A DNA stretch of 64,000 nucleotides from the NCBI RefSeq assembly GCF_048007035.1, contig NZ_CP180355.1, forward strand, positions 310,001-374,000, given 5' to 3'. This document shows, piece after piece, positions 1-8,098 of this stretch. The notes under the pieces were generated by a model, which was given only the letters and a program-made list of their open reading frames with translations, was not told the origin of the DNA and did no database searches. Origin of the DNA: Imperialibacter sp963977595 (GTDB lineage: Bacteria; Bacteroidota; Bacteroidia; Cytophagales; Cyclobacteriaceae). A program made the position numbers and the translations under genes. Every line of letters starts with the position of its first letter. The stretch's first letter is position 1.

Positions 1-1
1 T

Positions 2-2917
2 GGCGCCGTGGCCGTCCTCACCAATGGAGAATACTATTGGTCGCTCAAGCTGAACATGGATCGAAACAACATTGTGGAGAAAACCAAACTCACCAAGCTG
101 CCCTGGATCAATACCTCTGAATTTACACACGAAACCAGTGCGACCAACTACGAGCGGCAGTCGTCGTTTCTCTTTCTTCAGTACACCTCCGGCTCTACCA
201 CCGATCCAAAGGGGGTGATGATTTCGCACGAAAACCTTGAGAACAATGCAGAGAACGTGTTGTCGGAACCCCCGGTAACTGTTACCTGGCTGCCACAATA
301 CCACGACATGGGGCTGATTGGCTATCACCTGTTCATCATCATGAAAGGGGGCACCTCTATTGGCTTCTCCACGCTTGATTTCATCAGAAAGCCGGTGCTT
401 TGGCTCGAAACCATTTCAAAATACAAGGCTACACACTCCTCGGCACCCAACTTTGCCTACGACTACCTGCTTCAGCCGGGCAGAGTGTCGGATGAAGTAT
501 TCGCCTTGCTGGACCTTAGCTCACTGACAAACCTGATGACGGCAGCAGAACCAGTCAGGGCAGGCACTTTCTATAAGTTTCTTGAAAAATTCAGCGCATG
601 TGGGCTGAAGGAAACGGCACTGGGCGCAGCCTATGGCCTCGCCGAAAACACACTGGCAGTTTCGCAGTGGGGCGGCAAGTCAGTGTCGGTGCTTACCAAC
701 TCACTCATTAATCATGAGCTGAAATTCGAGAACGGACAGGCAGGTGAGGTCACGCAAATCATGAGCTGCGGCAAGCCCCTCAGAGACCAGATTGTGAGGA
801 TAGTGGACCCCAATTCATGTATTGACCTTGGCGAAAACAAGGTGGGTGAAGTGTGGCTGGCAGGCCCCAGCAAGGGGCTTGGATACTGGGGAAAACCTGA
901 GCTGAACAAAGAATGCTTTGAAGCCCGAATAGCAAGTGAAAACGGCAGCGCCACGCACACCTTTTTGAGAACTGGCGACCTGGGATTTTTGCATGAGCAG
1001 GAGCTCTACATCTGCGGCAGAGCCAAGGACATGATCATTATCCGTGGGGCCAATTACTACCCGCAGGACATTGAGCAAATTGTTGAAGAATCGAGCAGCA
1101 ATATTAGAGAGGGTTATGTGGCGGCATTTGCCAACGAAGAAAACGGCGAGGAAAAGCTCGTGATTGTGGCTGGGCTCAAACGTAAAAATGAAATCCCTGA
1201 CCACAAGAAAATTGCCGACCAGATCCGTGAGCGGCTAAACATTATCCCTTCGCAAATCACCTTCACTAACACCAAAAGTATTCCAAAGACCACCTCAGGC
1301 AAAATCATGCGCCAGAAGACCAAACAGCTTTGGGCGAATGGTGAATTGGAGGTCATTGAAAACCATAACCTGGTCGAGCAAAACACAGATGCCCCAAGAG
1401 CCCGGTTGACGAACACACAATTTGACGAGATTTTGAAAAAGTATGGGTTCACCGGCACCGAAACCTACTCTTTGGTGCATGTGCTCGACTCTCTCGATCT
1501 GGTGGTGCTTATTCACGACGTGAAGGAGCTCATTAAAGACAGTGGAGCGGCCCAGCTGGCCTCGGAAATCGATGCCCGCCTGCTGCAGGAAATAAGTGTT
1601 TCTGAATTCTTCGATTTGATGGAACAATTCAGCACCTCATCCATTCTCGCCATCAATCGTTTAAAGAAGACGATCCTGAAGCTTCAGAAAGAGCACAATG
1701 CCTTTGAACAGAAGCGAATGCTGCAGGATACCAAGCTGTCGTTTAAGCCAAAAACCCCTCAGTACGACCCAGCCCACCTGAAAAGTGGCAAGATCCTGCT
1801 GACAGGTGGCACAGGCTTCCTGGGGCCGTTTATTCTGAAAAGCTTGCTACAGCAAACCACCGACACCATATATGTGCTTGTAAGGGCTGATGACGAAAAG
1901 AAGGGACTGGCCCGACTGAAAGAGGCCTTCGACCTTTCCAATGTTCCGGAATGTGAATACCTGGCGGAGTTCGAGAAAAGAGTGGTGGCCGTATGCGGCG
2001 ACCTGGGCAAGCCTCAGCTTGGACTGGATAAGAAAACCTGGGACTATCTGGCGACCAACACGCATACCATTTACAACAATGGTGCCCTTGTGAACTACCT
2101 GTTCAACTATGACAAAATGTGGGACACCAACGTGTATGGCACTAACGAAATAATCAGGCTGGCCCTGGATGGCAACCCCAAGACTCTCAATCACGTGTCC
2201 ACCACCTTCATTTTTGGTTGGGCTGTGAAAGACACGCTTTTTGAAACTGATACCTGCAATTCGCTGGATCTGCTCGACTTTGGTTACAGCCAGACGAAAT
2301 GGGTGTCGGAGCAAATCGTGTTCGACGCCATGAAGCAGGGGCTCCAGGCACGAGTTTTCAGGCCTGCGCTCATCACCCCTTCGGTGTATGGCGGTGGAAA
2401 CAACTTCGACATTTCCATCCGGCTGATTGCCTTCATGATCAACCACGGCATCACGGTCAATTCGTTCAACCAGGTTAGCTTTACCCCGGTGGACATCGTG
2501 GCCAACAACGTCGTAGCCATCTCCGGCCTCCCCGATTCGGTCAACAAAACCTTCCATGTGACACGTGACGAATATGCACGCATGAAAGACATTACCGACA
2601 TCATCACCAAGCTGACGGGCAGGGAGTTCAAAGGGTTTGAGCTGCCAAAGTTTGTGCCTGAAATTGTGGGCAAATGCGGGAAGGAAGACCTCCTGTTTCC
2701 ACTGCTCGACTTCCTGGTAAGGTCTGTCAATAATATCTCTTCCATGGAGTTCAAGCGCTACAGCAACGAGTCGTATTGTGAAGCAAAAGTCAGATCGCCT
2801 CATGGAGTACTCGACCCTACACTTGAAGAGACGGTAAGAGGTATGTTGACATTTATGATTAGCAAGGAAATTATAGATGTGGAATTATTAGAAAAGGATG
2901 TGAAAATAGCTTCCTGA
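2..2917 (+). CDS. FAAL-ACP-thioester reductase, 5'-truncated by window edge
   Basis: Three-domain enzyme that should activate a carboxylic acid as acyl-AMP, load it on its own carrier domain and release it reductively. The reading frame is open to base 2, so the true start lies outside the window, and about 150 residues of the adenylation domain appear to be missing. Counting from the first in-frame GTG at base 8, the adenylate-forming A3 motif YTSGSTTDPKGV is at residues 59-70. A carrier domain follows at about 470-545, with the phosphopantetheine serine in DSLD (residue 495). A terminal NAD(P)-binding reductase starts with GGTGFLG near residue 596 and has a YxxxK catalytic pair (YSQTK, about 760). 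This order is typical of fatty-acyl-AMP ligase/reductase proteins that make aldehydes or alcohols. The adenylation part looks closer to FAAL than to NRPS domains. The substrate cannot be read from the sequence. Confidence 0.85.
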   Translation, partial: GAVAVLTNGEYYWSLKLNMDRNNIVEKTKLTKLPWINTSEFTHETSATNYERQSSFLFLQYTSGSTTDPKGVMISHENLENNAENVLSEPPVTVTWLPQYHDMGLIGYHLFIIMKGGTSIGFSTLDFIRKPVLWLETISKYKATHSSAPNFAYDYLLQPGRVSDEVFALLDLSSLTNLMTAAEPVRAGTFYKFLEKFSACGLKETALGAAYGLAENTLAVSQWGGKSVSVLTNSLINHELKFENGQAGEVTQIMSCGKPLRDQIVRIVDPNSCIDLGENKVGEVWLAGPSKGLGYWGKPELNKECFEARIASENGSATHTFLRTGDLGFLHEQELYICGRAKDMIIIRGANYYPQDIEQIVEESSSNIREGYVAAFANEENGEEKLVIVAGLKRKNEIPDHKKIADQIRERLNIIPSQITFTNTKSIPKTTSGKIMRQKTKQLWANGELEVIENHNLVEQNTDAPRARLTNTQFDEILKKYGFTGTETYSLVHVLDSLDLVVLIHDVKELIKDSGAAQLASEIDARLLQEISVSEFFDLMEQFSTSSILAINRLKKTILKLQKEHNAFEQKRMLQDTKLSFKPKTPQYDPAHLKSGKILLTGGTGFLGPFILKSLLQQTTDTIYVLVRADDEKKGLARLKEAFDLSNVPECEYLAEFEKRVVAVCGDLGKPQLGLDKKTWDYLATNTHTIYNNGALVNYLFNYDKMWDTNVYGTNEIIRLALDGNPKTLNHVSTTFIFGWAVKDTLFETDTCNSLDLLDFGYSQTKWVSEQIVFDAMKQGLQARVFRPALITPSVYGGGNNFDISIRLIAFMINHGITVNSFNQVSFTPVDIVANNVVAISGLPDSVNKTFHVTRDEYARMKDITDIITKLTGREFKGFELPKFVPEIVGKCGKEDLLFPLLDFLVRSVNNISSMEFKRYSNESYCEAKVRSPHGVLDPTLEETVRGMLTFMISKEIIDVELLEKDVKIAS

Positions 2918-2940
2918 TAGAAGCGAGCAGCTCTTTTTTT

Positions 2941-2980
2941 GGGACGCCTGCCTCGGGAGAGACAAGCGTCCCATTTTTTT
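2941..2980 (+). terminator. Intrinsic terminator after the FAAL-reductase gene
   Basis: Arms GGGACGC (2941-2947) and GCGTCCC (2966-2972) pair perfectly, and a seven-T run follows (2974-2980). It lies 24 bases after the stop codon. Confidence 0.8.
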
Positions 2981-3074
2981 GTAGGAATGCGAGCCCTAAA
3001 AGATGACCTTTAATACAAACCGATGATCTGGCTTACCTGACAGGAAAGCGTGAGCCACAGACAGGAGGAATAAA

Positions 3075-3800
3075 ATGGCAGATGACAAACCCAGACTTGC
3101 GAGGCTGACGGCCATTCTCACCCAGCTACAGTCGAAACCACTGGTGACTGCAACGGACATTGCAAAGAAGCACCAGGTGAGCATAAGAACTGTCTATCGG
3201 GACATTCGAACCCTTGAGCAATCAGGCATACCCATTGTTACTCAGGAAGGCAAAGGTTACTCTATCATGGAGGGCTTCAAGCTACCGCCGGTCATGTTTA
3301 CCGAAGAGGAAGCAAGCGCCATAGTCATCGCCGAAAAATTGATTCGGGCGAACAAGGACCGGTCGCTGGTGGAGCACTACGAAAGTGCGGCGACCAAAAT
3401 AAAGGCAATCCTCAAGTTTGGGCTGAAAACGAAGACAGAGCTCCTCTCCGATCGATTGCAGGTGCGGGACAACAGCGAAAATGAAAAGACAAGCAACCAT
3501 CTTATTCACCTCCAGTCTGCTATTTCGAGCTACCAGGTTGTAGAGATCAATTACCTGTCGTTAGAAAATCAACAAAGTCAGCGAAAAATTGAGCCCTTCG
3601 CCCTGTATACCACCCAGGGCAACTGGATTCTCATTGCCTTTTGCCGGCTAAAAAAAGACTTCAGGGCCTTTAGGCTCGACCGCATTCAAAGCTTGCTACT
3701 GCAGGACAGCCGATTTGAACCACACAAAATTACCCTGGAACAATATTTTGAACTATGTCGGAAAAAATGGTCAACCACCCCTGACATACCCTTGGCATAA
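3075..3800 (+). CDS. WYL-domain transcriptional regulator (YafY type)
   Basis: DNA-binding regulator of 241 residues. The N-terminus is a helix-turn-helix of the DeoR/HTH_11 type (ARLTAILTQLQ ... SIRTVYRDIRTLEQSGIP, residues 8-55), followed by a linker and a WYL ligand-binding domain (about 140-235). The WYL signature itself is altered to W-I-L in GNWILIAF. The start is supported by a strong ribosome site (ACAGGAGG, 8 bases before the ATG). It is followed by a GyrI-like effector-binding protein and a DUF1801 protein, and may regulate them. The ligand is unknown. Confidence 0.85.
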   Translation: MADDKPRLARLTAILTQLQSKPLVTATDIAKKHQVSIRTVYRDIRTLEQSGIPIVTQEGKGYSIMEGFKLPPVMFTEEEASAIVIAEKLIRANKDRSLVEHYESAATKIKAILKFGLKTKTELLSDRLQVRDNSENEKTSNHLIHLQSAISSYQVVEINYLSLENQQSQRKIEPFALYTTQGNWILIAFCRLKKDFRAFRLDRIQSLLLQDSRFEPHKITLEQYFELCRKKWSTTPDIPLA

Positions 3801-3808
3801 GGGCCATC

Positions 3809-3816
3809 TAACTTTG
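3809..3816 (+). promoter_or_regulatory. Candidate -7 box TAACTTTG
   Basis: Matches the Bacteroidetes -7 consensus TAnnTTTG, 24 bases before the GyrI-like start. A TTG at 3792-3794 is only 14 bases upstream, shorter than the usual 17-20, so the -33 element is uncertain. Confidence 0.45.
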
Positions 3817-3839
3817 TTGCAAATCAAAATATTTAAACG

Positions 3840-4298
3840 ATGCAAAAAGTAAAAATTGACCCTTTTAAGATGATTGGAATCTCGGTGAGAACAACCAATG
3901 AAAATGGACGGGGAGGCAAAGACATTGCTGACTTGTGGGGCAGGTTCCTTTCAGAAGGACTTCTAAATGCTATCCCAGGCAAAGTGGATGGCACCATTTA
4001 CTCACTTTACACCGACTACGAAGGCGACCATATGGCGCCATATACGGCCATTCTTGGGTGTAGGGTGGAAAGTCTGGAGACAATTCCGGATGGAATGGTA
4101 GGCAGAACTTTTGAAGGAGGCAGCTACGTTAAAATCACCGCCAAAGGCGATTTGACAAAAGGCTTGATCGTGTCGGAGTGGACAAAAATATGGGCGATGG
4201 ATTTGGACAGGGCATTTTCGGCTGACTTCGAGGTGTTTGGCGAAAAAGCACAAAACCCGGCGAATGCAGAAGTTGACTTTTTAGTGGCCGTAAAGTAA
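3840..4298 (+). CDS. GyrI-like / Cass2-type effector-binding domain protein
   Basis: Stand-alone ligand-binding domain of 152 residues without a DNA-binding part. The pattern of a short first strand (VKIDPFKMIGISVRTTNE), a helix with DLWGRF, then IYSLYTDYEGDHMAPYTAIL and the closing FEVFG is the GyrI-like/AraC effector-binding fold, closest to the integron-associated Cass2 subgroup. Such proteins bind cationic or hydrophobic small molecules or act as anti-toxic partners. It starts 39 bases after the WYL regulator and ends 11 bases before a DUF1801 gene, so the three may form one unit. The precise ligand is not inferable. Confidence 0.75.
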   Translation: MQKVKIDPFKMIGISVRTTNENGRGGKDIADLWGRFLSEGLLNAIPGKVDGTIYSLYTDYEGDHMAPYTAILGCRVESLETIPDGMVGRTFEGGSYVKITAKGDLTKGLIVSEWTKIWAMDLDRAFSADFEVFGEKAQNPANAEVDFLVAVK

Positions 4299-4309
4299 CC
4301 CGACGTAGA

Positions 4310-4678
4310 ATGCGAGAAATTGACAACTACTACCTGAACAAGGAAGAACCCAATAAGAGCTGCCTGCTGGCACTGCGCAGTATCATCCTTGCTCAGGACA
4401 CCAACCTAACTGAAACGCAGAAGTGGGGCATGCCCTGCTTCTGCTTCAGGAAAAAGATGTTTTGTTACCTGTGGACAGATAAAAAAACGGAAGAGCCTTA
4501 TATCCTCTTCGTTGAGGGAAAGTACCTCGACCATCCAAAGTTAGAAGCCGGAGAGCGCTCCCGTATGAAGGTATTCAGAGTGAGCCCCAACGAAGACCTG
4601 CCAGTGGAAACTATTGAAGCGTTGCTCAACAGCGCATTGGATCTGTACAGAAACGGAACAATAGCGATTAAGGGGTGA
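4310..4678 (+). CDS. DUF1801 (YdhG-like) protein
   Basis: Small 122-residue cytoplasmic protein of the DUF1801 family. Visible hallmarks are the paired helices at the start (ALRSIILAQDTNLTETQKWGMPCF), then CYLWTDKKTEEPYILFVEGKYLDHPKLEAG and a C-terminal helix. The family is small and of unknown biochemical role, and it often neighbours GyrI-like and AHSA1 stress proteins, as here. Another DUF1801 member lies at 14193-14555. The ATG is 12 bases after the preceding stop. Confidence 0.75.
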   Translation: MREIDNYYLNKEEPNKSCLLALRSIILAQDTNLTETQKWGMPCFCFRKKMFCYLWTDKKTEEPYILFVEGKYLDHPKLEAGERSRMKVFRVSPNEDLPVETIEALLNSALDLYRNGTIAIKG

Positions 4679-4801
4679 ATCCATTGAGCGTTCTAAAAGC
4701 ATATTTCGGAAATTGGTAGTAACTTGAGGGAGAGGTATGAGGAGTATATGAACCAGGTCTACACTCGGATGTTAGGAGCAACTTTCGCAACGTAACCTAC
4801 T

Positions 4802-5269
4802 ATGTGGATCAAGACGATTTATCTTTTCGTGGCTGTTTTTCTCTCATCAATGGATGACAAGACTCCAGAGCAGGTCGCTGTGGACTACTTTCTAACTAAT
4901 CTACTAGAACAGGATTTTCCAGACCAACGAATAGTAAGGTTTAGCGATGTTACCCGAACCGATGGCTACTATAGAGTTTTTTATGGATGCCAGGACTTTG
5001 ACAGAGAATTTGTCACGGCAATGAACCAGGAGACCCCAGGCCCAAGTGTTTCGGTCAACGCAGACAAATCTCCAATAATGGCTAAAAAGCCTCGATTTAA
5101 CTCTTCACAACCTCAAATCATTGTGCATTCCAGATTGGAACTAGGCGGACAATTCTACATCTACATCCAAGTTTATCAAAAGTTACATTTTGTTGAACAC
5201 TACCTTTTAACTGTTGATCAGCAAACTTTGTCAGTAACGCATGTTTGTAAAGTCAGCGAGGTTATTTAA
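4802..5269 (+). CDS. Hypothetical exported protein
   Basis: I do not recognise this 155-residue protein. It begins with a hydrophobic stretch that looks like a signal peptide (IKTIYLFVAVFLSS), followed by a soluble part with alternating strands near the end (QIIVHSRLE, FYIYIQVYQ, HYLLTVDQQTL). The base composition is visibly richer in A+T than in the genes to the left. A GTTAGGA heptamer lies 28 bases before the ATG, and its reverse complement TCCTAAC lies 6 bases after the stop, so the gene sits between cassette-like boundary sequences. The start ATG is the first in frame. Confidence 0.5.
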   Translation: MWIKTIYLFVAVFLSSMDDKTPEQVAVDYFLTNLLEQDFPDQRIVRFSDVTRTDGYYRVFYGCQDFDREFVTAMNQETPGPSVSVNADKSPIMAKKPRFNSSQPQIIVHSRLELGGQFYIYIQVYQKLHFVEHYLLTVDQQTLSVTHVCKVSEVI

Positions 5270-5313
5270 AAATACTCCTAACACAACGGTTTAATTAGCT
5301 TCAATTGAGTGAC

Positions 5314-5423
5314 ATAAGAAAGCCCCTGACTTCTCAGAGGCTCTTATCTTAAACTTGATTACGTTCCAAAGGAAGAGGCTTGATCAAGCATTACAATACA
5401 AATATACGTCGTATTATTGTATT
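5314..5423 (+). ncRNA. Structured RNA candidate 5' of the Abi gene
   Basis: Three successive hairpins fill the gap before the Abi-family gene. Hairpin 1 (5314-5347) pairs ATAAG with CTTAT and AGCCCCTGA with TCAGAGGCT, with a CTTC loop. Hairpin 2 (5354-5388) pairs CTTGAT with ATCAAG around TTCC-AAA-GGAA, and contains the perfect palindrome GCTTGATCAAGC (5378-5389) as an alternative fold. Hairpin 3 (5395-5423) pairs AATACAA with TTGTATT and then ATAC with GTAT, and is followed by TTTG. An RNA motif associated with abiF genes is known, and whether this is a member needs a covariance search. The position and structure fit an antitoxin-like or regulatory RNA, but this is inference. Confidence 0.5.
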
Positions 5424-5445
5424 TTGTTACTAAAGCTCTCGAAAT

Positions 5446-6126
5446 TTGGATTACAGCAAACTTGAGTATTTCACATCACAGCCACGCATGCAGCGGTTCT
5501 TGGCTGCTGTAGGCAATTCCAAAACCAAAGCGCAACGGCTTTATAAAATCAATCTCAGAGTAAGCCAGGCTTTCTACCCAATCCTAAATCTTTTTGAGAT
5601 TTTTCTTCGCAATTCTATAAATAATCAAATCTCTTCTCATTTCGCCAACCCAAACTGGGTAATTTCTGAAAAACATGGATTTATGAGTGATAATTCTCTT
5701 ACTCCATCACAATTCTACCTTAAAAACTCAATTACCAAAGCCGAACGGACCATAAGAAGAAAAGGAGGAACAATATCATCAGGAAAAGTAATAGCCGAAC
5801 AGTCTTTCGGGTTTTGGACTTCCCTATTTGAGCCCCACCATTATCGACTTATTGGTGGGGCCGTTATCCACTGTTTCTCAAACAAGCCAAACAGCATCAA
5901 TCGGAGCCACATTTCTCAGAAATTGAATCGTATTAGAGAATTTAGAAATCGAGTTTATCACAACGAACCTATCTGCTTCACCGGCAACATAGTCGATTTT
6001 GACGGTGCTAAACATATCCGAGACGAAGTCTTTGAAATGCTCAAATGGATTGACATGGACTTGGCGACTTATGTCGAACAATTCGACGCTCTAGACTCAA
6101 AAATTACGCAATTTAACAATGTTTAA
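5446..6126 (+). CDS. Abi-family (AbiF/AbiD-like) HEPN protein
   Basis: 226-residue member of the Abi-like family, whose phage-defence members act as abortive-infection RNases or toxins. The N-terminal part has the typical AFYPILNLFEIFLRNSIN stretch (about residues 43-60), and the centre has GKVIAEQSFGFWTSLFEPHH. The C-terminal part has the HEPN signature REFRNRVYHNEPICF (about 163-177), with R-x4-H in RNRVYH as the presumed RNase residues. The start is taken as TTG at 5446: an in-frame TAA lies at 5431 and there is no ATG between. A structured non-coding segment lies directly upstream. A strongly A+T-rich composition and orphan neighbours suggest acquisition by transfer. Confidence 0.78.
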   Translation: MDYSKLEYFTSQPRMQRFLAAVGNSKTKAQRLYKINLRVSQAFYPILNLFEIFLRNSINNQISSHFANPNWVISEKHGFMSDNSLTPSQFYLKNSITKAERTIRRKGGTISSGKVIAEQSFGFWTSLFEPHHYRLIGGAVIHCFSNKPNSINRSHISQKLNRIREFRNRVYHNEPICFTGNIVDFDGAKHIRDEVFEMLKWIDMDLATYVEQFDALDSKITQFNNV

Positions 6127-6180
6127 ATGTTCCTAACACGGCTAAGAATGAATGTGGGCTTTAGCAATTCATATGGCTAG

Positions 6181-6290
6181 GTTGGTTTGGAATCTCCGCC
6201 ACAAAGTATAATTTTAACATGGCCGTGGCTAAGTGCGAGCGGGAAGCGAAGCACATAAATCAACTCCACTCGCTATAGGCAAGCAATAGC
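6181..6290 (+). repeat. Diverged intergenic repeat, copy 1
   Basis: Shares the exact block TTGGAATCTCCGCCAC (6187-6202) and a run of weaker matches (AAAGT, ATTTT, CAT-GGCC, GGCTAA, GGGAAGCGAAGC, AACTC-CACTC, ATAGC) in the same order with copy 2 at 6894-7032. It occupies the spacer after the Abi gene, which opens with TCCTAACAC at 6131-6139. Confidence 0.6.
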
Positions 6291-6308
6291 TTTCATTACT
6301 AATCGGCA

Positions 6309-6836
6309 ATGCGATTAAATCGATACTTTCTAGGTTCAGACTCCCAGGTGGATGTCGAAACGGGTAGATCATTGGTAGAAATAAGAGACCTACTTGCATC
6401 AAAGTTCGACCGAATTCGTCTCAAACCGTTCTACAAGGGATACGATGAATATCAAAGCCTAGGTTCTGACCTGACTTACCAGCTGACCAATGGCAAACTG
6501 ACAATATACTTTAGCAAAGAACTGAGGAGGAAGTTCGGACATTCATTTCAACTTAATTACCCAAGGTTTATCGGAAATTTAGCCGACAACAACGGAAAAA
6601 TTTGGGTAAAAGGTCAGATCGGATTCGGAGACTGGTTCTTCGTCTTCCCAATTATTTGGTTAGCGGTGTTCATATTTATTTACGTCAGTTGGTGGTATGA
6701 CCCCAGCTACATGCCCGACGGACATACTGCCATTTATTTTATACTATTCGGGCTTTTTTCGTTCTTGACCGGCCTAATTCGGACAAGGAACAAGGTATTC
6801 GAAATGAGGGAAAAAATCGATGCCCTGGTTGAATGA
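6309..6836 (+). CDS. Hypothetical membrane protein (two C-terminal helices)
   Basis: Unrecognised 175-residue protein. Residues 1-105 look soluble. Two membrane helices follow at about 110-132 (WFFVFPIIWLAVFIFIYVSW) and 143-160 (TAIYFILFGLFSFLTGLI), then a short charged tail. It lies between the two copies of the intergenic repeat, in an A+T-rich setting, and has no obvious partner gene. The ATG at 6309 is the first possible start. Confidence 0.5.
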   Translation: MRLNRYFLGSDSQVDVETGRSLVEIRDLLASKFDRIRLKPFYKGYDEYQSLGSDLTYQLTNGKLTIYFSKELRRKFGHSFQLNYPRFIGNLADNNGKIWVKGQIGFGDWFFVFPIIWLAVFIFIYVSWWYDPSYMPDGHTAIYFILFGLFSFLTGLIRTRNKVFEMREKIDALVE

Positions 6837-6893
6837 AAAGAAAGCTAACAAGAGCCGATAACGACTGGGACCCCCAGTGGTAAACAGACGGTA

Positions 6894-7032
6894 GCTGGCT
6901 TGGAATCTCCGCCACTAAAGTTAAATTTATCATCGGCCTACCTTTGCTAAAGCTACGGCGGGCAAAGCATGGCTCAGATGTAGTGGAAGCGGTGCTGAAT
7001 AAACTCGCCCACTCAGACGAGGCGAGATATAG
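6894..7032 (+). repeat. Diverged intergenic repeat, copy 2
   Basis: Second copy of the repeat seen at 6181-6290, again directly after a small orphan gene whose stop is followed by CTAACA (6845-6850). The block TTGGAATCTCCGCCAC is at 6900-6915. It is longer than copy 1 because of inserted bases between the matching blocks. Confidence 0.6.
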
Positions 7033-7044
7033 CACAAATCAGAT

Positions 7045-7767
7045 TTGGAGAACTTAGAACTAATATTTTCAACACTATTCTTATTAGGAGTAATTGCATT
7101 TGTTGCTGCTCTCATAAAATATCCAAAGGATTTTGTCAAACTGGTTTGGGGGTTCATAATATTTCCATTTGAACGAGCATGGGATCTGCTCATATTAATA
7201 CTGACTCCATTCTGGCTACTGCTGTTAATTCTTGATGACATATTAGGCTTAAAGGTTCTTCCGAAAGTAGGCTCCAAAATTTCAACGAAAGACTACAAAA
7301 CCATATCTCGGCAACCTATAAACTTTGTCGGGTTCGAAAAGTTTATTCTGGTCAACTCACTCGATATTAATTCAATAAGAGAGCAACTTGTTGAAGCCAG
7401 GGAGACATACCCAGAAGTAAACATCGAAAACTACACCATCGATAGTCGTACTTCATTTTCAATTATTCATTTGCCCAGCTCAAGTTTTTATGGCTTTAAC
7501 TTTTTGGTTATGTGGCTAGCCGAACATTTTAAAGGCCAGGAGGTATATGGATACGCTAGAAACGGGACAGCAAGGTTTTTCAACTATGTTGATTCTAACA
7601 CTGAGAACTCTCTTATCGGCATGACAAATAGGCGGAAGAAATTTTGGGTTAGCATGTACGATAATCTTGATGAAAAGCAGTACTTAAGGATCAACAATTC
7701 GATACCGATGGATTCTAAGCTAACAACAGACTTTTTTGAAGATTTAATGAGTGAAAAAGCTCCATAA
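7045..7767 (+). CDS. Hypothetical membrane-anchored protein
   Basis: Unrecognised 240-residue protein with two N-terminal hydrophobic segments (about residues 4-22 and 46-66, the second being LLILILTPFWLLLLILDD), then a soluble domain of about 165 residues. The TTG at 7045 is chosen because an in-frame TAG precedes it at 7030 with no ATG between. It has no visible catalytic motif. It belongs to the row of small orphan genes between 4.8 and 8.0 kb. Confidence 0.5.
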   Translation: MENLELIFSTLFLLGVIAFVAALIKYPKDFVKLVWGFIIFPFERAWDLLILILTPFWLLLLILDDILGLKVLPKVGSKISTKDYKTISRQPINFVGFEKFILVNSLDINSIREQLVEARETYPEVNIENYTIDSRTSFSIIHLPSSSFYGFNFLVMWLAEHFKGQEVYGYARNGTARFFNYVDSNTENSLIGMTNRRKKFWVSMYDNLDEKQYLRINNSIPMDSKLTTDFFEDLMSEKAP

Positions 7768-7894
7768 TCGAGTCACCAAACTGCCAATCACGGCGCAGCC
7801 ATCAACGTCTGAAAATGGGCAGTACAGTTGTAGTCAGAGCCTCCCTTTCAAGCCTGATCTTTTGAACTTTGCTCGATTTCATCTATTTTTAGTA

Positions 7895-8008
7895 ATGATC
7901 AAACGATTCTTCAGAGGCTATCTTATGATTCTGAAAGGTGAGTTGCTCGCCTGGGCAATTCTGCTTTTTATTGGATTGGTGCTGCAAATTGCCGTGAGCA
8001 TTTTCTAA
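7895..8008 (+). CDS. Small membrane protein, 37 residues
   Basis: Very short protein made of a basic start (MIKRFFRGYLMILKGE) and one membrane helix (LLAWAILLFIGLVLQIAVSIF), giving an N-in orientation by the positive-inside rule. The frame is open upstream to a GTG at 7751, but that extension has no hydrophobic or conserved look and overlaps the preceding gene, so the ATG at 7895 is preferred. Function unknown. Confidence 0.4.
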   Translation: MIKRFFRGYLMILKGELLAWAILLFIGLVLQIAVSIF

Positions 8009-8074
8009 ACCCCTCTCCTTTCCCTCCTCCTCTATTTTTTAATTGTTTCCGAAACCTAAAAAGCTCTATCCCGT

Positions 8075-8094
8075 TAGCGACCATACAGTCGCTA
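8075..8094. promoter_or_regulatory. Probable TetR operator
   Basis: Perfect palindrome TAGCGAC-N6-GTCGCTA ending five bases before the tetR ATG. A second overlapping pairing, GCGACCATA (8077-8085) with TATGGTCGC (8098-8106), reaches over the start codon. The size and place are those of TetR-family autoregulatory sites. Confidence 0.65.
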
Positions 8095-8098
8095 CTAT

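Noticed and set aside
1847..2803. Long open frame on the minus strand inside the FAAL-reductase gene
   Set aside because: It is the mirror of the reductase domain codons and has no family resemblance, whereas the plus strand holds all expected motifs.
4770..8008. A complete integron
   Set aside because: No integrase gene and no complete attC pair were seen. Only boundary-like sequences support a cassette idea.
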